In this document: positions 54,948 to 62,918 of the stretch, in pieces | Numbering within the stretch: position 1 is the stretch's first letter | Layout: each line of letters opens with the position of its first letter | NCBI GenBank assembly: GCA_026129545.1 | Contig: JAHCHX010000001.1 | Coordinates: 433,501-497,500 of the forward strand | Direction: 5' to 3' | From: Saprospiraceae bacterium | GTDB lineage: Bacteria > Bacteroidota > Bacteroidia > Chitinophagales > Saprospiraceae | DNA: 64,000 bases | Translations under genes and position numbers: made by a program | Notes under the pieces: model-generated | The model's input: the letters and a program-made list of their open reading frames with translations, nothing else | What the model was told of the DNA's origin: nothing | Databases searched by the model: none

Positions 54948-55754
54948 ATGCTCGCAAAAATCTTTCTTGAACTGACGGAATTTCCATGGTTTCGCCGCAT
55001 TGCTTGGAAACCCATTTACAACCGCCTCGCCAAAAATTTCCCTTTTGACGATTGGGTGTTTATGAACTACGGCTTTGAGCCGGATGAGCAGGTGGCCCGG
55101 CCCGAACTTTCAGAAGCCGATGAACCTGACCGCTATCCGCTTCAACTCTATCATTTTTTGGCCACACAAACCGATATTGAGGGAAAAACGATGCTCGAAG
55201 TCGGTAGCGGGCGCGGCGGCGGCGCTTCCTACATAGCCCGTTACCTGAAGCCCACAAGCATCATTGGCATGGACATAGCCGACAACGCTGTCGCGTTTGC
55301 CAACAAGCGGCACAAAAGCCCCAATCTCGGCTATGTGACGGGCAACGCTGAACAAATTCCTTTTGAAGATGGCCGCTTCGATGTCGTTATCAATGTCGAA
55401 TCGAGCCACGCCTATGGCTCAGTGGCCAATTTTTTTGAAGAGGTAAAGCGAGTGTTGCGTCCCGGCGGTTATTTTTTGATAACGGATATGCGCGACCCCA
55501 AAAACCTCGCAACATTCGAGCAAACCCTGTTGGGTAGCGGGCTTTCACTTGTTGCCAAGAAGGTGATTTCTGAAAATGTGGTGCAGGCGATTGCGCTTGA
55601 AGACGATATGAAACGCGCCCGCATCCGCAAACAAATTCCCGCCCGTTATGTCAAATTTTTCGAGGAATTCGGCGGCGTGAAAGGCTCGCAGATTGACAAG
55701 GATTTGCGCTCTGGCAAGCTGATTTATTTCTGGTATGTGCTTCAAAAAAAGTAA
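54948..55754 (+). CDS. Class I SAM-dependent methyltransferase
   Basis: 268 residues with the Rossmann methyltransferase order: motif I MLEVGSGRGGGASYIA, D in IIGMDIADNAVAFA, the acidic loop GNAEQIPFEDGRFD, motif post-I VINVESSHAYGSV, and VLRPGGYFLITDMRDP. The closest I can name is the phthiotriol/sterol C-methyltransferase-like group acting on lipids or quinones. Residues 1-60 form an extra N-terminal segment, FPWFRRIAWKPIYNRLAKNF. ATG 54948 gives a family-like N-terminus. Confidence 0.85.
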   Translation: MLAKIFLELTEFPWFRRIAWKPIYNRLAKNFPFDDWVFMNYGFEPDEQVARPELSEADEPDRYPLQLYHFLATQTDIEGKTMLEVGSGRGGGASYIARYLKPTSIIGMDIADNAVAFANKRHKSPNLGYVTGNAEQIPFEDGRFDVVINVESSHAYGSVANFFEEVKRVLRPGGYFLITDMRDPKNLATFEQTLLGSGLSLVAKKVISENVVQAIALEDDMKRARIRKQIPARYVKFFEEFGGVKGSQIDKDLRSGKLIYFWYVLQKK

Positions 55755-55828
55755 GAGCCTGTTTTATGCCTTGATTCGCCGGGATTTTGCCTGAAATAAA
55801 CACCCGTGCTATGGCGCTCATCCGAACC

Positions 55829-56344
55829 TCACACATCGCCATAGTCGTCAGGGTTGCCAGCGAGTGCGTTGCGCTCGATATGGTTGGCAAAGCTGCTCGT
55901 TCCGCCGTTGATGCTAGGGGCCGTCATGCTGCTTGCTGGTCTCGTGCTGATTGAAGGAGCCGCGTTGCCTTTTTTGCCGAGCCTGCCCGACATGAATTCG
56001 GCAAAACTTTGCGTCACCTTTGCTCCGAAAGCCAAGCCGAGGATATAGATCCAAGACTCGTTCGCGTAAAAATTGGAAAGGTCGCGCACCTCCCAACCTG
56101 CTTTCACCATGATGATCGAAAAAACGGCGACGACCATCAGGACGCAAATCCGAAGGGTGGATGGGGCGTTGGAGCCATCTTGAAACAGGTCGGGAAAATA
56201 ACATCCAATGGACAGGATGATGATTAGGAAAGCCGCTGCCGGCACTCCGCCCGATTGGACTTTCATAAATGCGGCGAGCAAGAAGGTGACCGCTCCCACT
56301 ATGAACATAATAGCTCCGATGAGTTGATTCAAATCTCTTTTCAT
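55829..56344 (-). CDS. Small membrane protein with three helices, function unknown
   Basis: 171 residues. Three hydrophobic helices (about residues 8-26, 36-52 and 64-82), a hydrophilic segment with EVRDLSNFYANESWIYIL, then a C-terminal low-complexity tail rich in Ser/Pro/Thr/Gly. No family recognised. 16 nt downstream of the amidase gene on the same strand, probably co-transcribed. Confidence 0.6.
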   Translation of the reverse strand: MKRDLNQLIGAIMFIVGAVTFLLAAFMKVQSGGVPAAAFLIIILSIGCYFPDLFQDGSNAPSTLRICVLMVVAVFSIIMVKAGWEVRDLSNFYANESWIYILGLAFGAKVTQSFAEFMSGRLGKKGNAAPSISTRPASSMTAPSINGGTSSFANHIERNALAGNPDDYGDV

Positions 56345-56360
56345 GGCGTTGAAGCAAAAT

Positions 56361-57143
56361 TTAGGGCTCGAGAATGACTTGTTGGTTGACTGCCGCCTCC
56401 AGTCGCGCCCAGTCGAACGCAGGGCCTATGTCCCATTTGCCAGAAGGCCGGTAGTTGACATGGCTCAAAATGCCTCTATGCGAGAAGTTCTGAGGCAAGG
56501 CATCAAAACGAGTGGCAGGCGGAAGAAACACGCGCGGGATGTTGTAGCGATTGGTCAGGTACACCAGCAAACGCGCCAGCGAGTTGTATTGGGCATCGGT
56601 GAAGGCGGCGAAAAACTCATGACCCCTGTATCGCTGCGGTATGCGTTGATAATAGGCCGATTCATTGACATCACAGTAATCGTAGCGCACCGTGACGAGT
56701 CGCCCGTCGGGCAGTTGCCGCTGCACCTCGTATTTCAGCATATTGCCTTCCAGCACCAAAGGCCCGATATTGCTCAACTCGATACCGATGGAAGCCCTAT
56801 CCCAGCGCCTATCGCCCACGCCAAGGTGATACGACCAATATGCCGAGCGGTAAAGGTTGAAAATTTCGCCACTGCGACCGACCACGAATGGCACCGACAC
56901 ATACTTGTTGGCACGCGTCAGCCACGGCACGTCGCCTTGCAAGAAACCTGCGGTGAAATGCAGCACGATGCGCTCCTTAGAAAATCGCTCGGCATAGTAG
57001 AACGAATGGTGCCCGGGCGAATAGACGTTGAGGTGGAAGGGCTGGCCGTCGGGGTGCGACACCTGTAGAACGGAGACTCTGCCCCGATTCTGTTCAAATT
57101 GCAAAAAAACTTGCTCGTAGGATAAAGTCTCGCTGGCTAACAT
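56361..57143 (-). CDS. N-acetylmuramoyl-L-alanine amidase (amidase_2 type)
   Basis: 260 residues. The zinc amidase fold is visible from IVLHFTAG (first His ligand), VPFVVGRSGEIFNLY, SIGIELSNIGP (Glu) and the C-terminal HRGILSHVNYRPSGKWDIGPAF with the second His and Asp. It cleaves between MurNAc and the L-Ala of the stem peptide. No signal peptide is visible, so it is cytoplasmic or exported in another way; the first 60 residues are a non-family extension. Confidence 0.85.
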   Translation of the reverse strand: MLASETLSYEQVFLQFEQNRGRVSVLQVSHPDGQPFHLNVYSPGHHSFYYAERFSKERIVLHFTAGFLQGDVPWLTRANKYVSVPFVVGRSGEIFNLYRSAYWSYHLGVGDRRWDRASIGIELSNIGPLVLEGNMLKYEVQRQLPDGRLVTVRYDYCDVNESAYYQRIPQRYRGHEFFAAFTDAQYNSLARLLVYLTNRYNIPRVFLPPATRFDALPQNFSHRGILSHVNYRPSGKWDIGPAFDWARLEAAVNQQVILEP

Positions 57144-57286
57144 GATGAGGCCTCTTTGGCAAGGGAAATTTTTTCATTGCAAAAATCTCCCCTTGACAGG
57201 CAATCATCAAAATAATATATCGAAATTCGCAATTAAACTTTGGCAAAAAACTGGTTAAGGGACTGCCTTTTCTTCAATCCCTCCTC

Positions 57287-58234
57287 TTACTTTTTCCTCA
57301 GCACAACGCCCTTCCCCACACTCCGCCCCGTCCATCCGAACAAGAGTTTGTCGAGCCAGAGCAAGCCATCCGTGATGAAAACAAGGGCTGGCTCCTTGGT
57401 CGAGGCAGGGCGTAAGGCCCCCCCCTTGCGCTCCTTTTCCTCGCTTACGTTGCGGGCGTTTTTTTTGAAAACGCGTTGCGCGATGCCCGTCCAATACATT
57501 TCCAACAACCCGACAAAGTGGCGGCTCAGCCCCTTAAACTCTACTATCTCAAAACCTGCCTCCCGTGCCCAACGCCGAAAGTCGTCCGAGCCAATCAGGT
57601 AATCGTGGCCAAAAGCATAAGCGCCTTGCGAAATCGCGTATTCGCGGCTGCTCTCGCTCCGAGTCACCTGCCATATACGGTTCACGGGGTCGTATGTGAT
57701 AGGGAACTCGCGGCTCGGAAAAGTCATAATCGCCACGCCGCCGGGCTTCATCACGCGGCTCATCTCGCGGAGCATTTGGGCCGGGTCGCCGACGTGCTCT
57801 ATGACTTCGCAACTCACGATGAGGTCGAAATACTGGTCGGGATACGTCAAGGCCAGCGCGTTGTTGGGTTCGTAGCGAAGATTCATCACGCCTGCATTGA
57901 GTGCGCGGGCATGGGCAAGGTCCTCCTCGTTCACATCACAAGCAATCAACTCGGTGCAGTAAGCAGCAATCATGCGGTCGTAGTCGCCCTCACCAGTGCC
58001 GAGGTTTAATCCGTTGTGAATTGTTGGTTGCTTGTTGTTGGTTGTTAGTTGATTCCCGTCCGGCTGCCTGCCCGCGCCGGTAGGGATTGGGCTTGTCGGG
58101 GCGGGGGGGGGAGGTATTCCCTTTCCGACGGTCTCGTCGGGGTGGGGTTGTTCGTTTCCGGCGTACTTTCTTAGCCTGTCGCGCACGAACAGGTAGCGGT
58201 TTCGGAAAGTGGGAAAAAGAAATTTGAAGTTCAT
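57287..58234 (-). CDS. Class I SAM-dependent methyltransferase with an in-frame repeat insertion
   Basis: 315 residues. Motif I HNGLNLGTGEGDYDRM lies only at residues 73-88, followed by ACDVNEEDLAHA, FDLIVSCEVIEHVGDPAQML and MKPGGVAIMTFPSREFP. The true N-terminus MNFKFLFPTFRNRYLFVRDR is separated from motif I by residues 27-73 of low complexity (PPPPAPTSPIPTGAGRQPDG, TTNNKQPT), whose DNA (58016-58156) looks like two kinds of intergenic repeat. Related enzymes run straight from the N-terminal helix into motif I, so the insertion is probably foreign but in frame. Substrate unknown. Confidence 0.8.
   Translation of the reverse strand: MNFKFLFPTFRNRYLFVRDRLRKYAGNEQPHPDETVGKGIPPPPAPTSPIPTGAGRQPDGNQLTTNNKQPTIHNGLNLGTGEGDYDRMIAAYCTELIACDVNEEDLAHARALNAGVMNLRYEPNNALALTYPDQYFDLIVSCEVIEHVGDPAQMLREMSRVMKPGGVAIMTFPSREFPITYDPVNRIWQVTRSESSREYAISQGAYAFGHDYLIGSDDFRRWAREAGFEIVEFKGLSRHFVGLLEMYWTGIAQRVFKKNARNVSEEKERKGGALRPASTKEPALVFITDGLLWLDKLLFGWTGRSVGKGVVLRKK
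58016..58156. repeat. Compound repeat inserted in the methyltransferase gene
   Basis: 58018-58055 is TTG-rich (TTGTTGGTTGC type), and 58056-58113 is GC-rich (CCGTCCGGCTGCCTGCCCGC start). The TTG part matches in words the tracts at 44623-44667 and 62563-62724. It is read in frame as residues 27-73 without stop codons. Confidence 0.7.
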
Positions 58235-58365
58235 TGCTTGGAATAAGTGTTCAATCGGGCAAAGGTAGTGCGGCAGGCCCATTCCGTGTGCTCGGTGTTG
58301 GCCTTGTTCCATTGTTCCACACGACTCAACGCCATGTTTTCCAGAATTTTGGATACGTTTGCTGC

Positions 58366-60084
58366 ATGATTCTCAACCAACGCACCCAAGCCATTCGTGC
58401 GCAGGTCGAAGACCTCGTCAAAGACCTGCAATCGCTCAGCGCTGAAATCGGCCACAAAGATTTGGCCGCCACCGTCGGCGAATTGCGCAACCGCATGAAC
58501 GACCCCTTCATGTTCGTCATCGTGGGGGAAGTGAAGGCGGGCAAAAGCAGCTTCGTCAATGCTTTGCTCGACGCGGGGCGGGAGATATGCCCCGTGGCCC
58601 CGCAACCGCTGACCGACACCATCCAACAGATTCTCTACGCGGAAAAAGAGGAAACAGTGGTCGTCAATCCATACCTTAAAAAGGTCTATCTGCCAGTTGA
58701 TATCCTGCGCGACATTGCCGTCGTGGACACGCCCGGCACCAATTCCATCGTGGAGCGCCATCAGGAAATCACCGAGAATTTCATACCTGCCAGCGACCTC
58801 GTCATTTTTGTCTTTGAGGCCAAAAACCCCTACCGCCAGTCGGCATGGGATTTTTTTGAATTCATTCACCGCGATTGGCACAAAAAAATCATCTTCGTGT
58901 TGCAGCAAAAAGACTTGCTCTCGGCGGAAGATTTGGCGGTGAACGAACGCGGCCTTTTCGATTTTGCCCAAAAGAAAGGCATGAGCGAGCCACCCATTTT
59001 TGCCACCAGCGCCAAGGCCGAGATGGAAGGCAGATTCGACGAAAGCGGCTTCTCCACCGTGCGTGACTACATTCGCACCCACGTCACCGGCGGACGTGGA
59101 GCCATGCTCAAACTCAAAAACAACCTCACGACCGCTCGCGGCATTCTCGCTCGCATCCGCCACGACCTCGACACCCGCGCGGCGCAATTCAAAGCCGACA
59201 CCCATTTCCGCCACGACATCAGCCAGACGCTCGACAATCAGGAAAAAAAATCGAACCATCAAGTCGGCTTGCTCGTCGAGAACCTCCTCAATGGCTACGC
59301 CCGCATCACCAAAGGTATCGGCGATGAACTTTCCGACGGTCTTTCTTTCCCCTCCATGCTCGTGCGCTCGTTCAAAGGCATTTTCCGCAAACAAGCCTCC
59401 ATCAAAGACTGGCTCGACGAACTGACCCAAAAACTCGAGCTCCAACTCAACGGCGAACTAAAAATCAAACTCAACGAAGGTGTGGTGGATTTGGCCGACT
59501 CCGTGCAGCAAATGGCCAAGATGATTGACCTCAAAATCCGAACGAGCAACACGGTGGTGAAAAGCGATTCCTACATTTTTGAGGACATCGCCGACAAACG
59601 CGCTGCCGTGCTCAAAGAATTGCAAGAGGCATTCTCGCGCTTCATGTCGCGTTCCGAAAATTTCAACGACGAGCGCCTGTTCCCCGAAAACGCCGCCGTA
59701 TCGCCCAATATCGCTGCCGGAAGCGGGGCCGCCATCGTGGGCATCATCTTGGCCGGCGTCACCAAAATCACCGTGCTCGACATCACGGGCGGAGTGCTCA
59801 CGGGGTTGGGCATGCTGTTCGCGGGCGTGACCGCTGGCTTGCAACGCCGCAAAATCATCAACGGCTACACCGAGGAAATCGCCAAGGGACGAGGCCGGAT
59901 GCAGGAGGCGCTCGACACCAAACTGCGCGGCTATGTGCATACCATCCGCGAGCGCATTCAAGGCAATTTCTCCGAGCTCGATGCGCTGCTGGCCAACGAG
60001 GAAATCCAAATCGCGCAGTTCAACGAACGCTACGCGGCGCTGGACAAGCGACTGACGGACCTCGACGCGGGGCTGGGCGATTGA
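58366..60084 (+). CDS. Bacterial dynamin-like GTPase
   Basis: 572 residues. P-loop GEVKAGKSS (54-62), switch DTPGTNS (121-127), and a G4-like site in VLQQKDLLS, where the usual N/TKxD is QQKD. After the GTPase domain (about residues 45-280) come long helices, and two hydrophobic stretches at about 455-500 (GAAIVGIILAG ... GGVLTGLGMLFAG) fit a membrane paddle. Dynamin-like proteins tubulate or fuse membranes in bacteria; a solo copy is common in Bacteroidetes. ATG 58366 starts at the family N-terminus; the longer frame from 58234 has no family-like residues. Confidence 0.87.
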   Translation: MILNQRTQAIRAQVEDLVKDLQSLSAEIGHKDLAATVGELRNRMNDPFMFVIVGEVKAGKSSFVNALLDAGREICPVAPQPLTDTIQQILYAEKEETVVVNPYLKKVYLPVDILRDIAVVDTPGTNSIVERHQEITENFIPASDLVIFVFEAKNPYRQSAWDFFEFIHRDWHKKIIFVLQQKDLLSAEDLAVNERGLFDFAQKKGMSEPPIFATSAKAEMEGRFDESGFSTVRDYIRTHVTGGRGAMLKLKNNLTTARGILARIRHDLDTRAAQFKADTHFRHDISQTLDNQEKKSNHQVGLLVENLLNGYARITKGIGDELSDGLSFPSMLVRSFKGIFRKQASIKDWLDELTQKLELQLNGELKIKLNEGVVDLADSVQQMAKMIDLKIRTSNTVVKSDSYIFEDIADKRAAVLKELQEAFSRFMSRSENFNDERLFPENAAVSPNIAAGSGAAIVGIILAGVTKITVLDITGGVLTGLGMLFAGVTAGLQRRKIINGYTEEIAKGRGRMQEALDTKLRGYVHTIRERIQGNFSELDALLANEEIQIAQFNERYAALDKRLTDLDAGLGD

Positions 60085-60143
60085 GACTGAATGATTGTTT
60101 CCTACAAAAGCATCCGATGCGCAAACCCCTCGTTCAGGCAGCC

Positions 60144-60178
60144 CTATTCAGGGAGGGGCAAATTCCCCCCCCTGAATA
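60144..60178. terminator. Hairpin between convergent dynamin and TonB receptor genes
   Basis: ATTCAGGG (60146-60153) pairs with CCCTGAAT (60170-60177), GGGG (60155-60158) with CCCC (60165-60168), one A-C mismatch, loop CAAATT. CTATTCAGG...CCTGAATAA at the ends matches the element at 47283-47316, so this is a repeat family serving as terminator here. Confidence 0.75.
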
Positions 60179-60193
60179 AAGCACACGCACGTT

Positions 60194-62524
60194 TTACCAA
60201 TCTATCTGAAAACTCAGCACCGGTGTCAGTCCCGATTGCTCCCTGAACACCCATTGATTCAGGTCGGGGTCATAAGTGCGGTTGAGCGGGTCCACGTTGC
60301 GGCGCCCCATCACGTTTTGAACATCCAGCGCAAGCCACCATGCCGCGCGCGGGTTGTTTTTCCGAAAAGCAATGCGCAAATCAGGGCGGAAATACGCTTC
60401 CACGCGCTCTTGAAAAGCGCGGTTTTCGTCCAACAATGGCTCTGGCGAGTAGCGATTGACGGTCTGTCCGGGCAACAAAGGCATCAGTCGTTGACCGCCA
60501 TTGTAGATGACGCGCAAGCCGAGCTGTAGCATGGAGGCGTTGCGAAACGTCCACTCCTTGCCGCCCGTGAAAGTGGCTGACTTGCCGCTGTCGAACACCG
60601 TCGGGTGCTCGCGCCCGCTGATGTCTTTATACCGCGACCGCATCACCGAGCCACCGACAATGAAAAAAGTGCCGCCCGTGAACGATTTTTCCACGCTTGC
60701 ATCCAAGCCGATGTTTTCGCCCGCGCCACTGTTGGTCATTTCCTGTTTGGCAAAACCGTCAATCGTGTTCAGGATGCTCCAACTGCTCGCCGGGTTTTTC
60801 GCCACCGGCACGTCCCTGAATGTTTGGCGATAGACCTCCACATGAATACGCGACGCTTGGCCCAACAGCCAATCCCAGCCAGCCACGAGGTGTTGCGCTC
60901 TTATCAAGTCCGTGCTCAGGTTCACTTCCCTCCCGCCGATGCGAGTGAAATAGTTGCCCAACGGCAGCACCCGCCCGTGCAGCCCCCATGCGAGGCTGAT
61001 GGATTGTTTTTCCGAAAACTGATACTTGGCAGCAAGGCGCGGCTCGATGCTCGAAGTCGCGTTGAGGGTGAAAAACAAGGCGTGCAGACCCGCATTGAAA
61101 GTCAGTTTGTCGGTCGGTCGGAATCTGAATTGAAAATACGGCTGCAACAGTTGGGTACTGCCTTTCGCGCCGATGGACGACGAGTCGCCCAGCGTCTCGC
61201 GGAAAAAATCGTAAGGTATGTGGTTGATGAAAAAGCCGGTTTTCAGCGCCACGCGCGGGCCGAATTTTTTGCTCAAAAACGAGGACAACACGAAGCGCCC
61301 CTCCTTGTATCGCTCGGTGTTCACGGCAAATGGCACCCGCGCCGCATTGAGCGTGTCGTTCCGCCAGTCAACGTCCTGTCCCGTTGCGACGATACTGGTT
61401 TTCAAATATGCGGTTTCATCGAGCAACACCGTGTGCGTGGCACCCACCGCGCCCATGCTCGTGTTGAAATGGCGGGTGAAGTAGTCGGAATACGAGCGCC
61501 ATTCGGCGGTATCTTCCACGGCATTCTCGGTCTCTTGGCTCAGGCCGCCGATGCCCCAAAGCGTGAACAAGTGTTTTTTGTTTTTGGAGGGAAAATAAAG
61601 GTTGAAAGACAAATCCTGAAAAGTGTTGTCAATGCGCTCGCCCACGAGGTGTAGGCCCATTTTGTTCAAAATACCAAGCGTGGAATAGCGGTAATTGACC
61701 AAATAGGTGGCTTCTCCGCCTTTTTTGAACGGGCCTTCCGTGCTAAAATCAAGCCCCAACATCCCGGCGCGAAAAGTGTAGGCCCGCTTGTCGGGATTGC
61801 CTTTTCGGAAATGAATGTCGAACACGCCGCTGTAGGCGTTGCCGTATTCAGCCGGAAAAGCCCCGGTGCTAAAGTCAGAGTTGGCGAGCATGCTGATGGA
61901 GAATATCGTGATGCCGCCACCGGAGGAGCCGCGTCGGGCAAAGTGATTGGGGTTCGGGATGTCCACGCCCTCCAATCGCCAGAGCAGGCCGATGCCAGAG
62001 TTGCCACGCACCACGATGTCGGAGCGGCTGTCGCGGCTGGGTTGCACGCCCGGCAGGGCTTGCGCCATTCTACCCGGGTCGTTGGCACTGGCAGCGTAGC
62101 GTTGAGTTTCGTCCACCGAAAAAGAGCGCGTGCTAAGCAAGGCGAGTTCGTTGATGGGTTCGTTGCCGCGGCGCCGAGCCGACACCACCACCTCCTGCGT
62201 TTTCAGCACCGCCTCCGTAAGCCCGATGGTCAAGTGCGTCTCGCGCACACTACTTACGATGAGCGGGTCGCTTAGCCAAGGGTCGTAGCCAAAGTAGGTG
62301 CATTGGATTTGGTGGCGGCCAAGCGGGACGTTTTTTAGAGAAAACTTGCCCTCCGCGTCCGATACCGCCCCGATGGCGGGAGTGGTGTTCAGCACCTGCA
62401 CCGTCGCACCGACAAGCGGTTGGCGCGAGTCCTTGTCGAGCACGATGCCGGAAATGGACTGCGTTTGGGCTGTAAGAAAAAGAGGGGGAAATAGCGCGAT
62501 AAAGAAGATGTGGATGTTTTTCAT
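60194..62524 (-). CDS. TonB-dependent receptor with CarboxypepD-regulatory domain
   Basis: 776 residues from ATG 62524. Signal peptide (residues 1-19, cleavage after LTAQ), CarboxypepD-like domain (IVLDKDSRQPLVGATVQVL, LGRHQIQCTYFGYDP), plug (ALPGVQPSRDSRSDIVVRGN, LEGVDIPNPNHF, EYGNAYSGVFDIHFRKGN), then a barrel ending in PVLSFQIDW, an aromatic-terminated last strand. No SusD-like partner follows, so SusC-type glycan uptake is not shown; the family also takes up siderophores and vitamins. The frame is open upstream through the CAA-rich tract to 62749, but a start there would put poly-NNQ/TTNN sequence before the signal peptide. Confidence 0.93.
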   Translation of the reverse strand: MKNIHIFFIALFPPLFLTAQTQSISGIVLDKDSRQPLVGATVQVLNTTPAIGAVSDAEGKFSLKNVPLGRHQIQCTYFGYDPWLSDPLIVSSVRETHLTIGLTEAVLKTQEVVVSARRRGNEPINELALLSTRSFSVDETQRYAASANDPGRMAQALPGVQPSRDSRSDIVVRGNSGIGLLWRLEGVDIPNPNHFARRGSSGGGITIFSISMLANSDFSTGAFPAEYGNAYSGVFDIHFRKGNPDKRAYTFRAGMLGLDFSTEGPFKKGGEATYLVNYRYSTLGILNKMGLHLVGERIDNTFQDLSFNLYFPSKNKKHLFTLWGIGGLSQETENAVEDTAEWRSYSDYFTRHFNTSMGAVGATHTVLLDETAYLKTSIVATGQDVDWRNDTLNAARVPFAVNTERYKEGRFVLSSFLSKKFGPRVALKTGFFINHIPYDFFRETLGDSSSIGAKGSTQLLQPYFQFRFRPTDKLTFNAGLHALFFTLNATSSIEPRLAAKYQFSEKQSISLAWGLHGRVLPLGNYFTRIGGREVNLSTDLIRAQHLVAGWDWLLGQASRIHVEVYRQTFRDVPVAKNPASSWSILNTIDGFAKQEMTNSGAGENIGLDASVEKSFTGGTFFIVGGSVMRSRYKDISGREHPTVFDSGKSATFTGGKEWTFRNASMLQLGLRVIYNGGQRLMPLLPGQTVNRYSPEPLLDENRAFQERVEAYFRPDLRIAFRKNNPRAAWWLALDVQNVMGRRNVDPLNRTYDPDLNQWVFREQSGLTPVLSFQIDW

Positions 62525-62562
62525 GAAAGTCGGATTTTGTGTCGTTTGTGCGGAGCTTGAAG

Positions 62563-62724
62563 ATTGCTGGTTGTTTGTTGTTCGTTGTTTGTTGTTTGTT
62601 GCTGGTTGTTTGTTGTTCGTTGTTTGTTGTTTGTTGTTTGTTGCTGGTTGTTTGTTGTTTGTTGTTTGTTGGTGGTTGTTTGTTGTTCGTTGGTGGTTGT
62701 TTGTTGTTCGTTGGTGGTTGTTTT
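62563..62724. repeat. TTG/CAA-rich nested repeat array
   Basis: Tandem variants of a TTGCTGGTTGTTTGTTG word (three copies) followed by TTGGTGGTTGTTTGTTG words (three copies). It lies within 40-200 nt upstream of the TonB-receptor start and is readable in several frames (QTTNNKQ, PPTNNKQ), which shows composition rather than coding. Confidence 0.85.
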
Positions 62725-62730
62725 CCGCCG

Positions 62731-62809
62731 CGCTTGGTGTTTTCACCAAGCGCTGTCGCGGTGATCGTTGCGTTGCTGCTCGCGATACTGCTTGGTGAAA
62801 ACACCAAGC
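62731..62809. repeat. Pair of mirrored hairpins (CGCTTGGTG/CACCAAGCG)
   Basis: The first hairpin is CGCTTGGTG-TTTT-CACCAAGCG (62731-62752), the second GCTTGGTG-AAAA-CACCAAGC (62790-62809). The loops are complementary and the arms shared, the same paired design as at 23620-23668. Confidence 0.85.
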
Positions 62810-62918
62810 AGGGCGCGGAAATATCTTCGATCTCGTGTTGAATTAAGAAATTCATTCCCAATTCGCATGAACAGTCCCAAACGGGAATCAGCCTTCCGCC
62901 TTCCATCCTCTCCACCCT

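Larger units (their letters stand above)
62525..62918. other. Intergenic region with CAA/TTG array and hairpin pair upstream of the TonB receptor
   Basis: 62563-62724 is a nested TTG/TTTG-rich array with units such as TTGCTGGTTG TTTG; 62731-62752 and 62790-62809 are hairpins (CGCTTGGTG-TTTT-CACCAAGCG and GCTTGGTG-AAAA-CACCAAGC). No gene seen beyond that. The DNA from 62810 to 62918 is the 3' flank of the deiminase gene and shows no motif. Confidence 0.7.

Noticed and set aside
62563..62724. TTG array read as an N-terminal extension of the TonB receptor
   Set aside because: The receptor signal peptide starts at 62524; the array is readable in several frames and has no protein-like composition.
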